This document shows, in pieces, positions 1-6,311 of a DNA stretch of 7,450 bases. A program made the position numbers and the translations under genes. This stretch comes from Hyphomicrobiales bacterium (GTDB lineage Bacteria; Pseudomonadota; Alphaproteobacteria; Rhizobiales; JALURZ01). Position 1 is the first letter of the stretch. Each line of letters starts with the position of its first letter. The DNA lies in NCBI GenBank assembly GCA_027058735.1, contig JALURZ010000112.1, positions 5,202 to 12,651 of the forward strand, given 5' to 3'. The notes beneath the pieces are model-generated. The model worked only from the letters and a program-made list of their open reading frames with translations, was not told the DNA's origin and ran no database searches.

Positions 1-1
1 G

Positions 2-763
2 TCTGCAGACGCGGCAAAACCGGCCCAGAGCGACGGTTTCACCATCGATCCGATGAAGCAGTTCGACATTGAACGGCTGGTGCCGATGGAAATCGGCGGC
101 GTCGATGTGTCGTTCACCAATTCGGCCCTGTGGATGGTGATCGCGGCGGGGGTCGTCTGCGCATTTCTGTTTTCGGGATCGAAGAAGCTGGTGCCCGGCC
201 GGCTCCAGTCGCTCGGCGAACTGGCCTATGAATTCGTATCCAACATGCTGCGCGATATCGTGGGCGAAAAGGGGCGCCCCTTCTTCCCGTTCATCTTCAC
301 CCTGTTCATGTTCATCCTGACCGCGAACATGCTCGGCATGGTGCCCGGGTCCTTTACGGTCACCAGCCACATCATCGTCACCCTTGGCCTGGCGCTCGTT
401 GTTTTCATCGGTTCCACGATTGTCGGTTTCGCCAAGAACGGCGTGGGCTACCTGAAAATGTTCGTCCCCAGCGGCGTGCCCGTCGCCATGGTGCCGCTGC
501 TGACGGTCATCGAGGTCATTTCCTATTTCACCCGTCCCGTGTCCCTGTCGGTGCGCCTGTTCGCCAACATGATGGCGGGGCACACCATGCTCAAGGTTTT
601 CGCCAGCTTTGTGGTGGCGCTCGGCATTCTGGGGGGCTGGGCGCCGCTGGCCTTCATGGTCGCGTTCACCGGGCTGGAGATCCTGGTCGCGTTCCTGCAG
701 GCTTATGTGTTCGCGGTCCTGTCCTGCATTTACCTGAACGATGCGGTGAACATGCACCACTGA
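2..763 (+). CDS. atpB: ATP synthase F0 subunit a, 5' end beyond window
   Basis: Subunit a forms the two proton half-channels of the F1F0-ATP synthase in the cytoplasmic membrane, against the rotating c-ring. The first in-frame ATG is at 53. The frame stays open to the left edge, encoding roughly SADAAKPAQSDGFTIDP, with no ATG, GTG or TTG. The ATG at 53 has no Shine-Dalgarno at normal spacing and falls inside the family's usual DP-x-x-QF N-terminal stretch, so the true start is probably left of the window. Numbering from that Met, the essential channel arginine is Arg168 in SLSVRLFANMMAGH. Hydrophobic helices lie near residues 24-42, 77-96, 105-126, 140-160 and 165-232. Compared with E. coli, the Glu219/His245 pair appears exchanged (His177 and Glu209), as known in mitochondrial subunits, and Gln216 matches E. 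coli Gln252. It heads the visible F0 cluster and is followed by atpE after 57 bp. The identity is firm; only the start is open. Confidence 0.95.
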   Translation, partial: SADAAKPAQSDGFTIDPMKQFDIERLVPMEIGGVDVSFTNSALWMVIAAGVVCAFLFSGSKKLVPGRLQSLGELAYEFVSNMLRDIVGEKGRPFFPFIFTLFMFILTANMLGMVPGSFTVTSHIIVTLGLALVVFIGSTIVGFAKNGVGYLKMFVPSGVPVAMVPLLTVIEVISYFTRPVSLSVRLFANMMAGHTMLKVFASFVVALGILGGWAPLAFMVAFTGLEILVAFLQAYVFAVLSCIYLNDAVNMHH

Positions 764-789
764 AGCCACGTCAGTTCTCAACCCACATG

Positions 790-810
790 AAACCCAAAAA
801 ACCCAAGGAG
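790..810 (+). promoter_or_regulatory. A-rich leader and strong ribosome binding site of atpE
   Basis: Two adjacent 9-base units, AAACCCAAA (790-798) and AAACCCAAG (799-807), make an unusually A-rich, G-poor stretch in GC-rich DNA. It runs into the Shine-Dalgarno AAGGAG (805-810), 10 nt before the atpE ATG. A weakly structured purine-rich leader like this would favour efficient initiation. In E. coli, sequence upstream of atpE is known to enhance its translation because the c subunit is needed in many copies. The same role here is inferred. Confidence 0.55.
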
Positions 811-820
811 ACTCTCAATC

Positions 821-1048
821 ATGGAACCAGAAGCAGCAAAATTGATCGGTGCGGGCCTCGCGGCGATCGCGCTTGCGGGCGCGGGCGTCGGCATCGGCCA
901 TATCTTCGGCAATTATCTGGCGGGCGCCCTGCGCAATCCGGCCGCCGCGCAGAGCCAGTTCGCCAACCTGCTTTTGGGTTTTGCGCTGGCCGAGGCAACC
1001 GGCCTGTTCGGTCTGGTTGTCGCCTTCATCATCCTGTTCGTGTTTTAA
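821..1048 (+). CDS. atpE: ATP synthase F0 subunit c (proteolipid)
   Basis: This 75-residue hairpin protein forms the rotating c-ring of the ATP synthase; each monomer carries one ion across the membrane per turn. Two transmembrane helices (about residues 8-33 and 47-74) flank a polar loop with the Arg38-Asn39-Pro40 motif. Helix 1 has the glycine repeat of c-rings (Gly20, 22, 24, 26). The ion-binding carboxylate is Glu58 in FALAEATGLFG. The helix-1 position that holds the sodium-binding Gln in Na+-type rings aligns with Ile25, and the Ser after the carboxylate is Ala59, so the ring should be proton-coupled (inferred from alignment by eye). The length is normal. The start is fixed by AAGGAG 10 nt upstream. 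It lies between atpB and atpF', with leader and downstream inverted repeats that may raise its expression over its neighbours. Confidence 0.97.
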   Translation: MEPEAAKLIGAGLAAIALAGAGVGIGHIFGNYLAGALRNPAAAQSQFANLLLGFALAEATGLFGLVVAFIILFVF

Positions 1049-1050
1049 CC

Positions 1051-1089
1051 GGGCCGGGCGTGCCCGCCGGCCCTGTTTGAGGGGCCGGC
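1051..1089 (+). promoter_or_regulatory. Overlapping inverted repeats between atpE and atpF' (possible attenuator or mRNA-stability hairpin)
   Basis: Three GC-rich segments lie just after the atpE stop: GGGCCGG (1051-1057), GCCGGCCC (1066-1073) and GGGCCGGC (1082-1089). The middle one can pair perfectly with either neighbour: a 7-bp stem with a 9-nt loop, or an 8-bp stem with an 8-nt loop. The two pairings exclude each other. The first hairpin is followed by TGTTTGA, a weak U-rich tail; the second has none. It could act as a partial terminator, as a 3' stabiliser of atpE mRNA or as a processing site. The pairing is seen; the role is inferred. Confidence 0.45.
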
Positions 1090-1116
1090 AAGACGCATCT
1101 CCGGAGGGAACCACCC

Positions 1117-1596
1117 ATGCCGCAGCTCGATCCGGCCACCTTCGCGCCACAGCTCATCTGGCTGGCGATTGTTTTTACCGGTCTGTATTTCGCGATGTCG
1201 CGCCTGGCGCTGCCGCGTATCGGCGGCGTTATTGAACAGCGGCGCGACCGGATCGCCAGCGATCTCGACGAGGCGGCCCGCCTGAAGGAGCAGACCGAAA
1301 AAGCCATCGCGGACTATGAAACCGCGCTGGCGGAGGCTCGCGCGCGGGCCCATGTCATTGCGCAGCAGACGCGCGATGACATGAAGGAGGCGGGCGAGCG
1401 CGAACGCGCCAGGCTGGACAGGGAACTCGGCGAAAGAATCGCCCGCGCCGAGACCCGCATCGCACTGGCAAAAGACAAGGCTCTCGGTGAAGTCGGCAAG
1501 ATGGCGGGCGAGGCGGCGGGGGATATCGTCGAGGCGCTGACGGGGAAGCCGCCAAGCAAACGCGCGTTGAACGATGCGCTGCGCTCTGCCCTTTGA
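1117..1596 (+). CDS. atpF': ATP synthase F0 subunit b' (peripheral stalk)
   Basis: This 159-residue b' subunit pairs with subunit b to form the peripheral stalk that holds F1 against rotation. The N-terminus MPQLDPATFAPQLIWL is typical of alphaproteobacterial b' proteins. It is followed by one transmembrane helix (about residues 10-29) and the ALPRI segment (31-35) at the membrane exit. From about residue 36 to 150 the protein is a charged, Ala/Glu/Arg-rich amphipathic helix without Pro or long hydrophobic runs, as expected for the right-handed coiled coil of the stalk. The C-terminus is shorter and more basic. The start is supported by GGAGGG at 1103-1108, 8 nt before ATG. Its place directly before atpF, with low similarity to it, argues for two distinct b-type subunits, as in phototrophs and other alphaproteobacteria, rather than a b homodimer as in E. 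coli. The gene is also called atpF2, atpG or atpX in some genomes. Confidence 0.93.
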   Translation: MPQLDPATFAPQLIWLAIVFTGLYFAMSRLALPRIGGVIEQRRDRIASDLDEAARLKEQTEKAIADYETALAEARARAHVIAQQTRDDMKEAGERERARLDRELGERIARAETRIALAKDKALGEVGKMAGEAAGDIVEALTGKPPSKRALNDALRSAL

Positions 1597-1607
1597 GGGG
1601 TGGACCC

Positions 1608-1646
1608 ATGACAAGGCGAACAGCGCCGAACACGGGGGGAATCTAG
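1608..1646 (+). other. Possible 12-codon leader ORF before atpF
   Basis: An ATG at 1608 opens a frame for MTRRTAPNTGGI and stops with TAG at 1644-1646, 2 nt before the atpF ATG. AGGGG at 1596-1600, overlapping the last base of the atpF' stop codon, lies 7 nt upstream of this ATG, which is good Shine-Dalgarno spacing. A ribosome ending there could reinitiate at atpF (translational coupling). An ORF this short can easily arise by chance, and no family is recognised. Confidence 0.2.
1634..1640 (+). promoter_or_regulatory. Ribosome binding site deciding the atpF start
   Basis: A GGGGGGA run ends 8 nt before the ATG at 1649. It supports that ATG over the longer in-frame start at 1574, which would lie inside atpF' and would add a 25-residue hydrophilic extension foreign to subunit b. 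Confidence 0.6.
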
Positions 1647-1648
1647 AG

Positions 1649-2134
1649 ATGTTGTCCAGCACGACCTTTTGGACGGCCATCGCGTTTTTCATGTTCATCG
1701 GCCTGCTGGTCTACCTCAAGGTGCCCAGCAGGGTGCTGGGCGCGCTCGATGACCGCGCCGAGAGGATCCGCGATGAGCTGGAGCAGGCCAAGAAGCTGCG
1801 CGAAGAGGCCCAGGCCCTGCTGGCGGACTATGAGCGCAGGCAGCGCGAGGCGGAAAAAGAGGCCGAAAGCATTCTCGATCAGGCCAGGCGCGAAGCCGCC
1901 CTCGGCGCGCAAGAGCACAAGCGCAAGCTGGCCGAAATGGTTGAGCGCCAGAGCGCGCTGGCCGAAACCAAGATTGCCCAGTCCGAAGCGCAGGCCATCA
2001 AGGACATCCGTATTGCGGCCGCCGACCTTGCGGCAAAGACGGCGGAGAAACTGATCAGCGATGAGTTCACGGCCAAACAGGCCGAAGCCCTGATCGATCA
2101 GAGCATCAAGGACCTGAAGGCACGCCTGAATTAG
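1649..2134 (+). CDS. atpF: ATP synthase F0 subunit b (peripheral stalk)
   Basis: Subunit b is the second peripheral-stalk helix and links subunit a in the membrane to delta on top of F1. From the ATG at 1649 the protein is 161 residues, the usual length. It starts MLSSTTFWTAIAFFMF, with a single membrane span near residues 5-22 followed by LKVP. It continues as a long charged helix containing LDDRAERIRDELEQAKKLR and REEAQALLADYERRQ, stretches typical of alphaproteobacterial b subunits, and ends in a C-terminal region thought to contact F1. An in-frame start at 1574 exists but would overlap atpF' and add 25 uncharacteristic residues, so it is rejected. The gene follows atpF' after 52 bp, a gap that holds the possible leader ORF. 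Subunit delta and the F1 genes do not follow, which fits alphaproteobacterial genomes where F0 and F1 operons are separate. Confidence 0.95.
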   Translation: MLSSTTFWTAIAFFMFIGLLVYLKVPSRVLGALDDRAERIRDELEQAKKLREEAQALLADYERRQREAEKEAESILDQARREAALGAQEHKRKLAEMVERQSALAETKIAQSEAQAIKDIRIAAADLAAKTAEKLISDEFTAKQAEALIDQSIKDLKARLN

Positions 2135-2220
2135 GCCGCGGACGGGGGCAAAGACAGGCGCGACAACAGGGCGCGGCCGCGAGCCGGGGTACCGGCATCG
2201 GGAGTTGAGTCGTTGAGATC
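2135..2220 (+). other. Gap between atpF and the exported-protein gene, with weak inverted repeats
   Basis: This 86-bp gap may end the F0 transcript or join it to the next gene. GGCCGCG (2134-2140) can pair with CGCGGCC (2172-2178), but the 31-nt loop is long and no T-run follows. GCCGG (2183-2187) pairs with CCGGC (2192-2196) around GGTA, again without a T-run. GTTGAG occurs twice (2204-2209 and 2212-2217). I see no convincing sigma-70 -35/-10 pair and no clear intrinsic terminator. Confidence 0.3.
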
Positions 2221-3339
2221 ATGACACGCGGATTGATGCGCCCGGCGCTGCGTTCTGTCGCGGCCGCCGTCGCGGCCATGTTGTTGGTGAGCTTCGCCGC
2301 CGGGGGCGTGCGCGCCGCGCGGGATGTCAGCGCGAACGACACCGCGCGCTTTCTCGCCGGTCTCGCCCCTTCCGCCGGTTCGCCCCTTGCCGCGGCTGCC
2401 GCCACACCGGGCTGGCGGCAACACGCCGCCGAACTGGGCCGCACATGGAACGCCTTCGACCGCCGCCAGCTTTCGCGCGTGCGCGCCTGGGCATCGTCTA
2501 CACTGGGCGGGGGCGGGCGCGGCGGGCCGGTGTTCTACATGTTCGGCGGTCCCGATTTTGTCCACGCGCAGGCCTTTTTTCCCCACGCATCGACCTATGT
2601 GCTCAGCGGCCTTGAGCCGGTCGGCCGCCAGCCGGAACTGACTTCGCTGGAGGCCGAAACACTCGCCAGTTCTCTGACAAGCCTGCGCAAGTCATTCACC
2701 AATTTCGGCAAATTCGGCTATTTCGTCACCCGCGAGATGGGCGTTCAGTTCCGCGCCGGCAGGATAACCGGCACTCTGCCGGTGCTCTTTGTGTTTCTCG
2801 CGCGTACCGGCAAGACCATTCACAAGGTGGAATTTGTGCGGCTGCGGAACGGGCGCGCGGTGGCAGCCCCGGGGGGGCGGGGAGCGACCGGCGTGCGGAT
2901 CACTTTTTCCGGGCGCGGCGGCGACCCGCGCATATTGTATTATTTCCGCACCGATCTGGCCAATGCCGGGTTCGCCAGCAGCGGCTTCAGGGAATTCAAT
3001 CAGAATCTGGGCGAAGGGGTATCCCTGGTGAAAAGCGCGTCCTATCTCATGCATCTCGACAATTTCTCGGCGGTGCGCGATTTCCTGCTGCGCCGCAGCA
3101 CCGTTATCGTTCAGGACGATACCGGCATACCGCTCAGATATTTCGACCCTGCGAAATGGCACCTGCAGCCCTACGGGCAATATCTGGGACCGATCCCCGC
3201 CTTCAAGAACCGCTATCAGGATGACCTGGCCGAATTGTTCAAATCGGGCAACCCGCGGCCCGTCAAGTTCGGCATCGGCTATCGCTGGCATCCCCGGCGC
3301 ACCAACGTGCTGGTCGCCAAGCGCCGCGCCGGGCCGTAA
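2221..3339 (+). CDS. Exported protein of unknown function
   Basis: The 372-residue product has a clear signal peptide: Arg3, Arg7 and Arg11 precede a hydrophobic core (about residues 13-29), with a likely cleavage after Ala32 or Ala33. There is no cysteine at all, so it is neither a lipoprotein nor a disulfide protein; a soluble periplasmic or secreted location is inferred. The mature part has an aromatic block at 105-121 (FYMFGGPDFVHAQAFFP) followed by TYVLSGLEPVG (125-135). A later part holds MHLDNFS (277-283), QDDTGIP (298-304) and a Tyr/Pro-rich stretch to about 330. These look like the conserved core of a family I have seen annotated only as hypothetical, but I cannot name it or give it an activity. 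The start is uncertain: GGGAG (2200-2204) is 16 nt away, and Met6 is an alternative. It runs with the atp genes and converges on gcvP. A 7-G run at 2871-2877 lies in a Gly-rich loop. Confidence 0.85.
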   Translation: MTRGLMRPALRSVAAAVAAMLLVSFAAGGVRAARDVSANDTARFLAGLAPSAGSPLAAAAATPGWRQHAAELGRTWNAFDRRQLSRVRAWASSTLGGGGRGGPVFYMFGGPDFVHAQAFFPHASTYVLSGLEPVGRQPELTSLEAETLASSLTSLRKSFTNFGKFGYFVTREMGVQFRAGRITGTLPVLFVFLARTGKTIHKVEFVRLRNGRAVAAPGGRGATGVRITFSGRGGDPRILYYFRTDLANAGFASSGFREFNQNLGEGVSLVKSASYLMHLDNFSAVRDFLLRRSTVIVQDDTGIPLRYFDPAKWHLQPYGQYLGPIPAFKNRYQDDLAELFKSGNPRPVKFGIGYRWHPRRTNVLVAKRRAGP

Positions 3340-3357
3340 CCATGCCCGACGCCTGAT

Positions 3358-3417
3358 CGCGGCCATGTGCCGCGCGAACCGTTATTCCGCCGCCTGCCGG
3401 TAGGCCTCCGGCGGCGG
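3358..3417. terminator. GC-rich inverted repeats at the convergent gene junction
   Basis: CGCGGC (3358-3363) pairs with GCCGCG (3369-3374) around CATGT, between the two stop codons. CCGCCGCC (3387-3394) pairs with GGCGGCGG (3410-3417) across 15 nt within the last codons of gcvP. Neither is followed by a T-run on either strand, so they are not classical intrinsic terminators. They could still act as bidirectional transcript-end structures between converging units. The second may simply reflect Pro/Ala/Gly codon bias. Confidence 0.25.
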
Positions 3418-6282
3418 GCAGGAACACACCAGATGGCGGTCGCCATGGACATTGTCGATGCGGCTGACCGGGGGCCAGTATTTGTCGTCCATGGCCCCGC
3501 CGAGCGGAAAGAACGCACGGTGGCGGTCATAGGGCAGCGTCCACTCGCCCAACAGCAGATCGACCGTGTGGGGCGCATTGCGCACGCAGTTGGCCTCGCC
3601 ATCCGCGGCACCGCTTTCCACCTCCGCGATTTCACCGCGAATGGCGATCATGGCATCGCAGAAACGGTCGATCTCCGCCTTGCTCTCGCTTTCGGTCGGC
3701 TCGATCATCAAGGTATCGGCCACCGGAAACGACATGGTCGGGGCATGAAAGCCATAGTCCATGAGTCGCTTGGCGATGTCTTCCGCCGTCACGCCGCAAG
3801 CGTCTCTTATGGGGCGAATGTCGATAATGCATTCATGCGCCACATAGCCCCCCGGACCGGTATAGAGAATCGGATAGTGGTCACCCAGACGCCGGGCAAC
3901 ATAGTTGGCGCTCAGGATGGCGACCTGGGTGGCCTTCAGCAGGCCGGGCGCGCCCATCATGGCCAGATAGGCCCAGGTGATGGGCAGGATCGACGCCGAC
4001 CCCCACGGTGCCGACGCCACTTCCCTGCCGCTTTTCCCGCTTCTTCCGCCTGCATTGACGCCCTCGACCACCGCGTGGCCGGGCAGATAGGGGGCGAGAT
4101 GGGACTTGACCCCGACCGGCCCGACGCCGGGGCCGCCGCCGCCATGGGGAATGCAGAACGTCTTGTGCAGGTTCATGTGACAGACATCGGCGCCGATATC
4201 GGCGGGGCGCGCGACCCCCAGCAGCGCGTTGAGGTTGGCGCCGTCAAAATACACCTGGCCGCCATTCTCATGGACGATGTCGCACACCTCGCGGATCGCT
4301 TCCTCAAACACCCCGTGGGTGGAAGGATAAGTCACCATCAGCGCGGCCAGCCTGTCCTTGTGCCCGATGGCCCTGGCGCGCAGATCCTCGATATCGATAT
4401 TGCCGGCCTCATCGCAGGCCACGACCTGCACCTGCATCCCCGCCAGCACCGCACTTGCCGGGTTGGTGCCATGGGCGGACGCCGGGATCAGGCAGATATC
4501 GCGCTGCTCCCCGCCTTGAGCATTCAGATAGTCACGGATGGCCAGCAGGCCCGCATATTCCCCCTGACTGCCCGCGTTGGGCTGCAGCGACACCGCATCG
4601 AACCCGGTGCACACGCACAGCCAGGCCTCAAGATCGCTGAACAGCCGTTGATAGCCCTGCGCCTGCTCGCGCGGGGCGAACGGGTGCATATGGGCAAACG
4701 CCTTCCAGGTAACCGGCTGCATCTGGGTCGTCGCGTTGAGCTTCATGGTGCATGACCCAAGCGCAATCATGGAGCGGTCAAGGGCGATATCCTTGCTCTG
4801 AAGCCGCCGCAGATAACGCAGCATTTCGGTTTCCGTATGGTAGCGGTTGAACACCGGGTGTTCGAGATATCCGCCCTGGCGCACGAGATCACCGGGGATC
4901 GCGTCGCCCGCCTCGATATCGCCAAGGGCGAAATCCAGGTCCGCGCCGCCCGCGAAGGCCCGCAGCACCTGTTCCACATCGCGCGGGCGCGTCGTTTCAT
5001 CGAGCGACAGGCCGATGTGATCGCCGCCGGCGCGCCGCAGGTTGATGCCGGCATCCAGCGCCCGCGCGACGATGGCGTCCGCCTGGCCCGGCGTTTGAAC
5101 AGTCAATGTGTCGAAAAACCCCTCATTGGCCTGCGCAAAGCCCAGCCGTTCGAGGCCGGCCGCCGCAAGCGCCGCCAGCCGGTGCACCCGCCGCGCGATC
5201 CGCCGCAGGCCGTCCGGCCCGTGATAGACCGCATAGAGCGCCGCCATCACCGCCAAGAGAACCTGGGCCGTACAGATATTGCTGGTCGCCTTGTCGCGGC
5301 GGATATGCTGTTCGCGGGTCTGCAGCGCCATGCGCAGCGCGGGCCGCCCGGCGCTGTCCACCGAAACCCCGATGATCCGCCCCGGCATGGTGCGCTTGCC
5401 CGCCTGCGTGCTCGCCAGGAAGGCCGCGTGGGGTCCGCCATAGCCCATGGGGACGCCGAACCGCTGGGCGCTGCCGATGGCGATATCGGCCCCCAGTTCA
5501 CCGGGTGGCGCAAGCAGGGTCAGGCTCAGCAGATCGCACGCCATGACAACCAGCGCGCCGCGCTCATGCAGCCCGTCCGCGATCGCGCGGTAATCCCTCA
5601 CCGCCCCGCTCGATCCGGGATAGGACAGCAGCGCGGCAAACACGTCGCGGCCTTCGAGAGCGCGCATCGGATCGCCGGTGACCACCTCGATACCGAGCCC
5701 GCTGGCGCGCGTTTCAATGATCGCCAGCGTCTGGGGATGGGTGTCCTCATCGACGAAAAAGACGGAGGACTTCGATTTTCCCATGCGCCGCGCCATGGCC
5801 ATGGCCTCGCCGGCGGCCGTGCCCTCGTCGAGCAGCGAGGCATTGGCCAGCGCCAATCCGGTAAGATCGCAGACCATCTGCTGAAACGTCACCAGCGCCT
5901 CCAGCCGGCCCTGGCTGATTTCCGCCTGATAAGGCGTATAGGCGGTGTACCAGCCGGGGCATTCGAGCACATTGCGCCGGATGACCGCCGGCGTCACCGT
6001 GCCGTAATAGCCCATGCCGATCATCGAGGTGAGAACGCGGTTTCGCGCCGCCATTTTGCGCAGACGCGAAGTCGCGTCGCGCTCGCAAAGCGCCGGCGGC
6101 AGATCGAGCGGGCGATCGATGCGAATGGCTTCCGGCACCGCGCTTTCAATGAGTCCCTCGAGCGATTTCGCGCCGACGGCCTTGAGCATGGCGTCTATCT
6201 CGCCATCGCCGGGGCCGATGTGCCGGGCGATGAAATCGGGGCCCGGCTCAAGATCATTCTGCGACGTCGCGCGCTGTGTCAT
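3382..6282 (-). CDS. gcvP: Glycine dehydrogenase (decarboxylating), P-protein, single chain
   Basis: GcvP is the pyridoxal-phosphate enzyme of the glycine cleavage system. It decarboxylates glycine and transfers the aminomethyl group to the lipoyl arm of GcvH in the cytoplasm. At 966 residues it is the fused form, with an N-terminal GcvPA-like half (about 1-450) and a catalytic GcvPB-like half. Family landmarks are FIARHIGP (17-24), GWYTAYTPYQAEISQGRLE (about 110-128), DEGTA (152-156), GSCTMKLN (509-516) and SAHGTNP (602-608). The PLP-binding lysine is Lys707 in NLHKTFCIPHGGGGPG. Asp680 in DGAN is the likely PLP-ring acid, by family position. The C-terminus CSCPPPEAY is also typical. Cys108 stands where E. 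coli has Asn, just before the PGWYT motif; the effect is unknown. The start has GGGAG (6289-6293) 6 nt upstream. It is the last gene of gcvT-gcvH-gcvP, 29 bp after gcvH. It is intact and full length. Confidence 0.98.
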   Translation of the reverse strand: MTQRATSQNDLEPGPDFIARHIGPGDGEIDAMLKAVGAKSLEGLIESAVPEAIRIDRPLDLPPALCERDATSRLRKMAARNRVLTSMIGMGYYGTVTPAVIRRNVLECPGWYTAYTPYQAEISQGRLEALVTFQQMVCDLTGLALANASLLDEGTAAGEAMAMARRMGKSKSSVFFVDEDTHPQTLAIIETRASGLGIEVVTGDPMRALEGRDVFAALLSYPGSSGAVRDYRAIADGLHERGALVVMACDLLSLTLLAPPGELGADIAIGSAQRFGVPMGYGGPHAAFLASTQAGKRTMPGRIIGVSVDSAGRPALRMALQTREQHIRRDKATSNICTAQVLLAVMAALYAVYHGPDGLRRIARRVHRLAALAAAGLERLGFAQANEGFFDTLTVQTPGQADAIVARALDAGINLRRAGGDHIGLSLDETTRPRDVEQVLRAFAGGADLDFALGDIEAGDAIPGDLVRQGGYLEHPVFNRYHTETEMLRYLRRLQSKDIALDRSMIALGSCTMKLNATTQMQPVTWKAFAHMHPFAPREQAQGYQRLFSDLEAWLCVCTGFDAVSLQPNAGSQGEYAGLLAIRDYLNAQGGEQRDICLIPASAHGTNPASAVLAGMQVQVVACDEAGNIDIEDLRARAIGHKDRLAALMVTYPSTHGVFEEAIREVCDIVHENGGQVYFDGANLNALLGVARPADIGADVCHMNLHKTFCIPHGGGGPGVGPVGVKSHLAPYLPGHAVVEGVNAGGRSGKSGREVASAPWGSASILPITWAYLAMMGAPGLLKATQVAILSANYVARRLGDHYPILYTGPGGYVAHECIIDIRPIRDACGVTAEDIAKRLMDYGFHAPTMSFPVADTLMIEPTESESKAEIDRFCDAMIAIRGEIAEVESGAADGEANCVRNAPHTVDLLLGEWTLPYDRHRAFFPLGGAMDDKYWPPVSRIDNVHGDRHLVCSCPPPEAYRQAAE

Positions 6283-6311
6283 GGTCTGCTCCCGTTTCCT
6301 TCAATCAGCAG

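Noticed and set aside
821..1048. Sodium-coupled c-ring
   Set aside because: The helix-1 Gln and the Ser following the carboxylate, typical of Na+ sites, are Ile25 and Ala59 here, so proton coupling is more likely.
787..1080. Overlapping frame starting in the atpE leader
   Set aside because: It is out of frame with atpE and rich in Arg and Gly. The ATG at 787 has no Shine-Dalgarno, while atpE itself is certain.
1574..1648. N-terminal extension of atpF from an ATG inside atpF'
   Set aside because: The 25 extra residues are hydrophilic and unlike subunit b. The ATG at 1649 has a good Shine-Dalgarno and gives the normal 161-residue length.
2134..2178. Intrinsic terminator after atpF
   Set aside because: The GGCCGCG/CGCGGCC pair has a 31-nt loop and no T-run, too weak to call a terminator.
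3367..4755. Long + strand open frame (462 codons) opposite gcvP
   Set aside because: Same reason: it is antisense to the catalytic half of gcvP, low in complexity, and shows no family features or convincing ribosome binding site.
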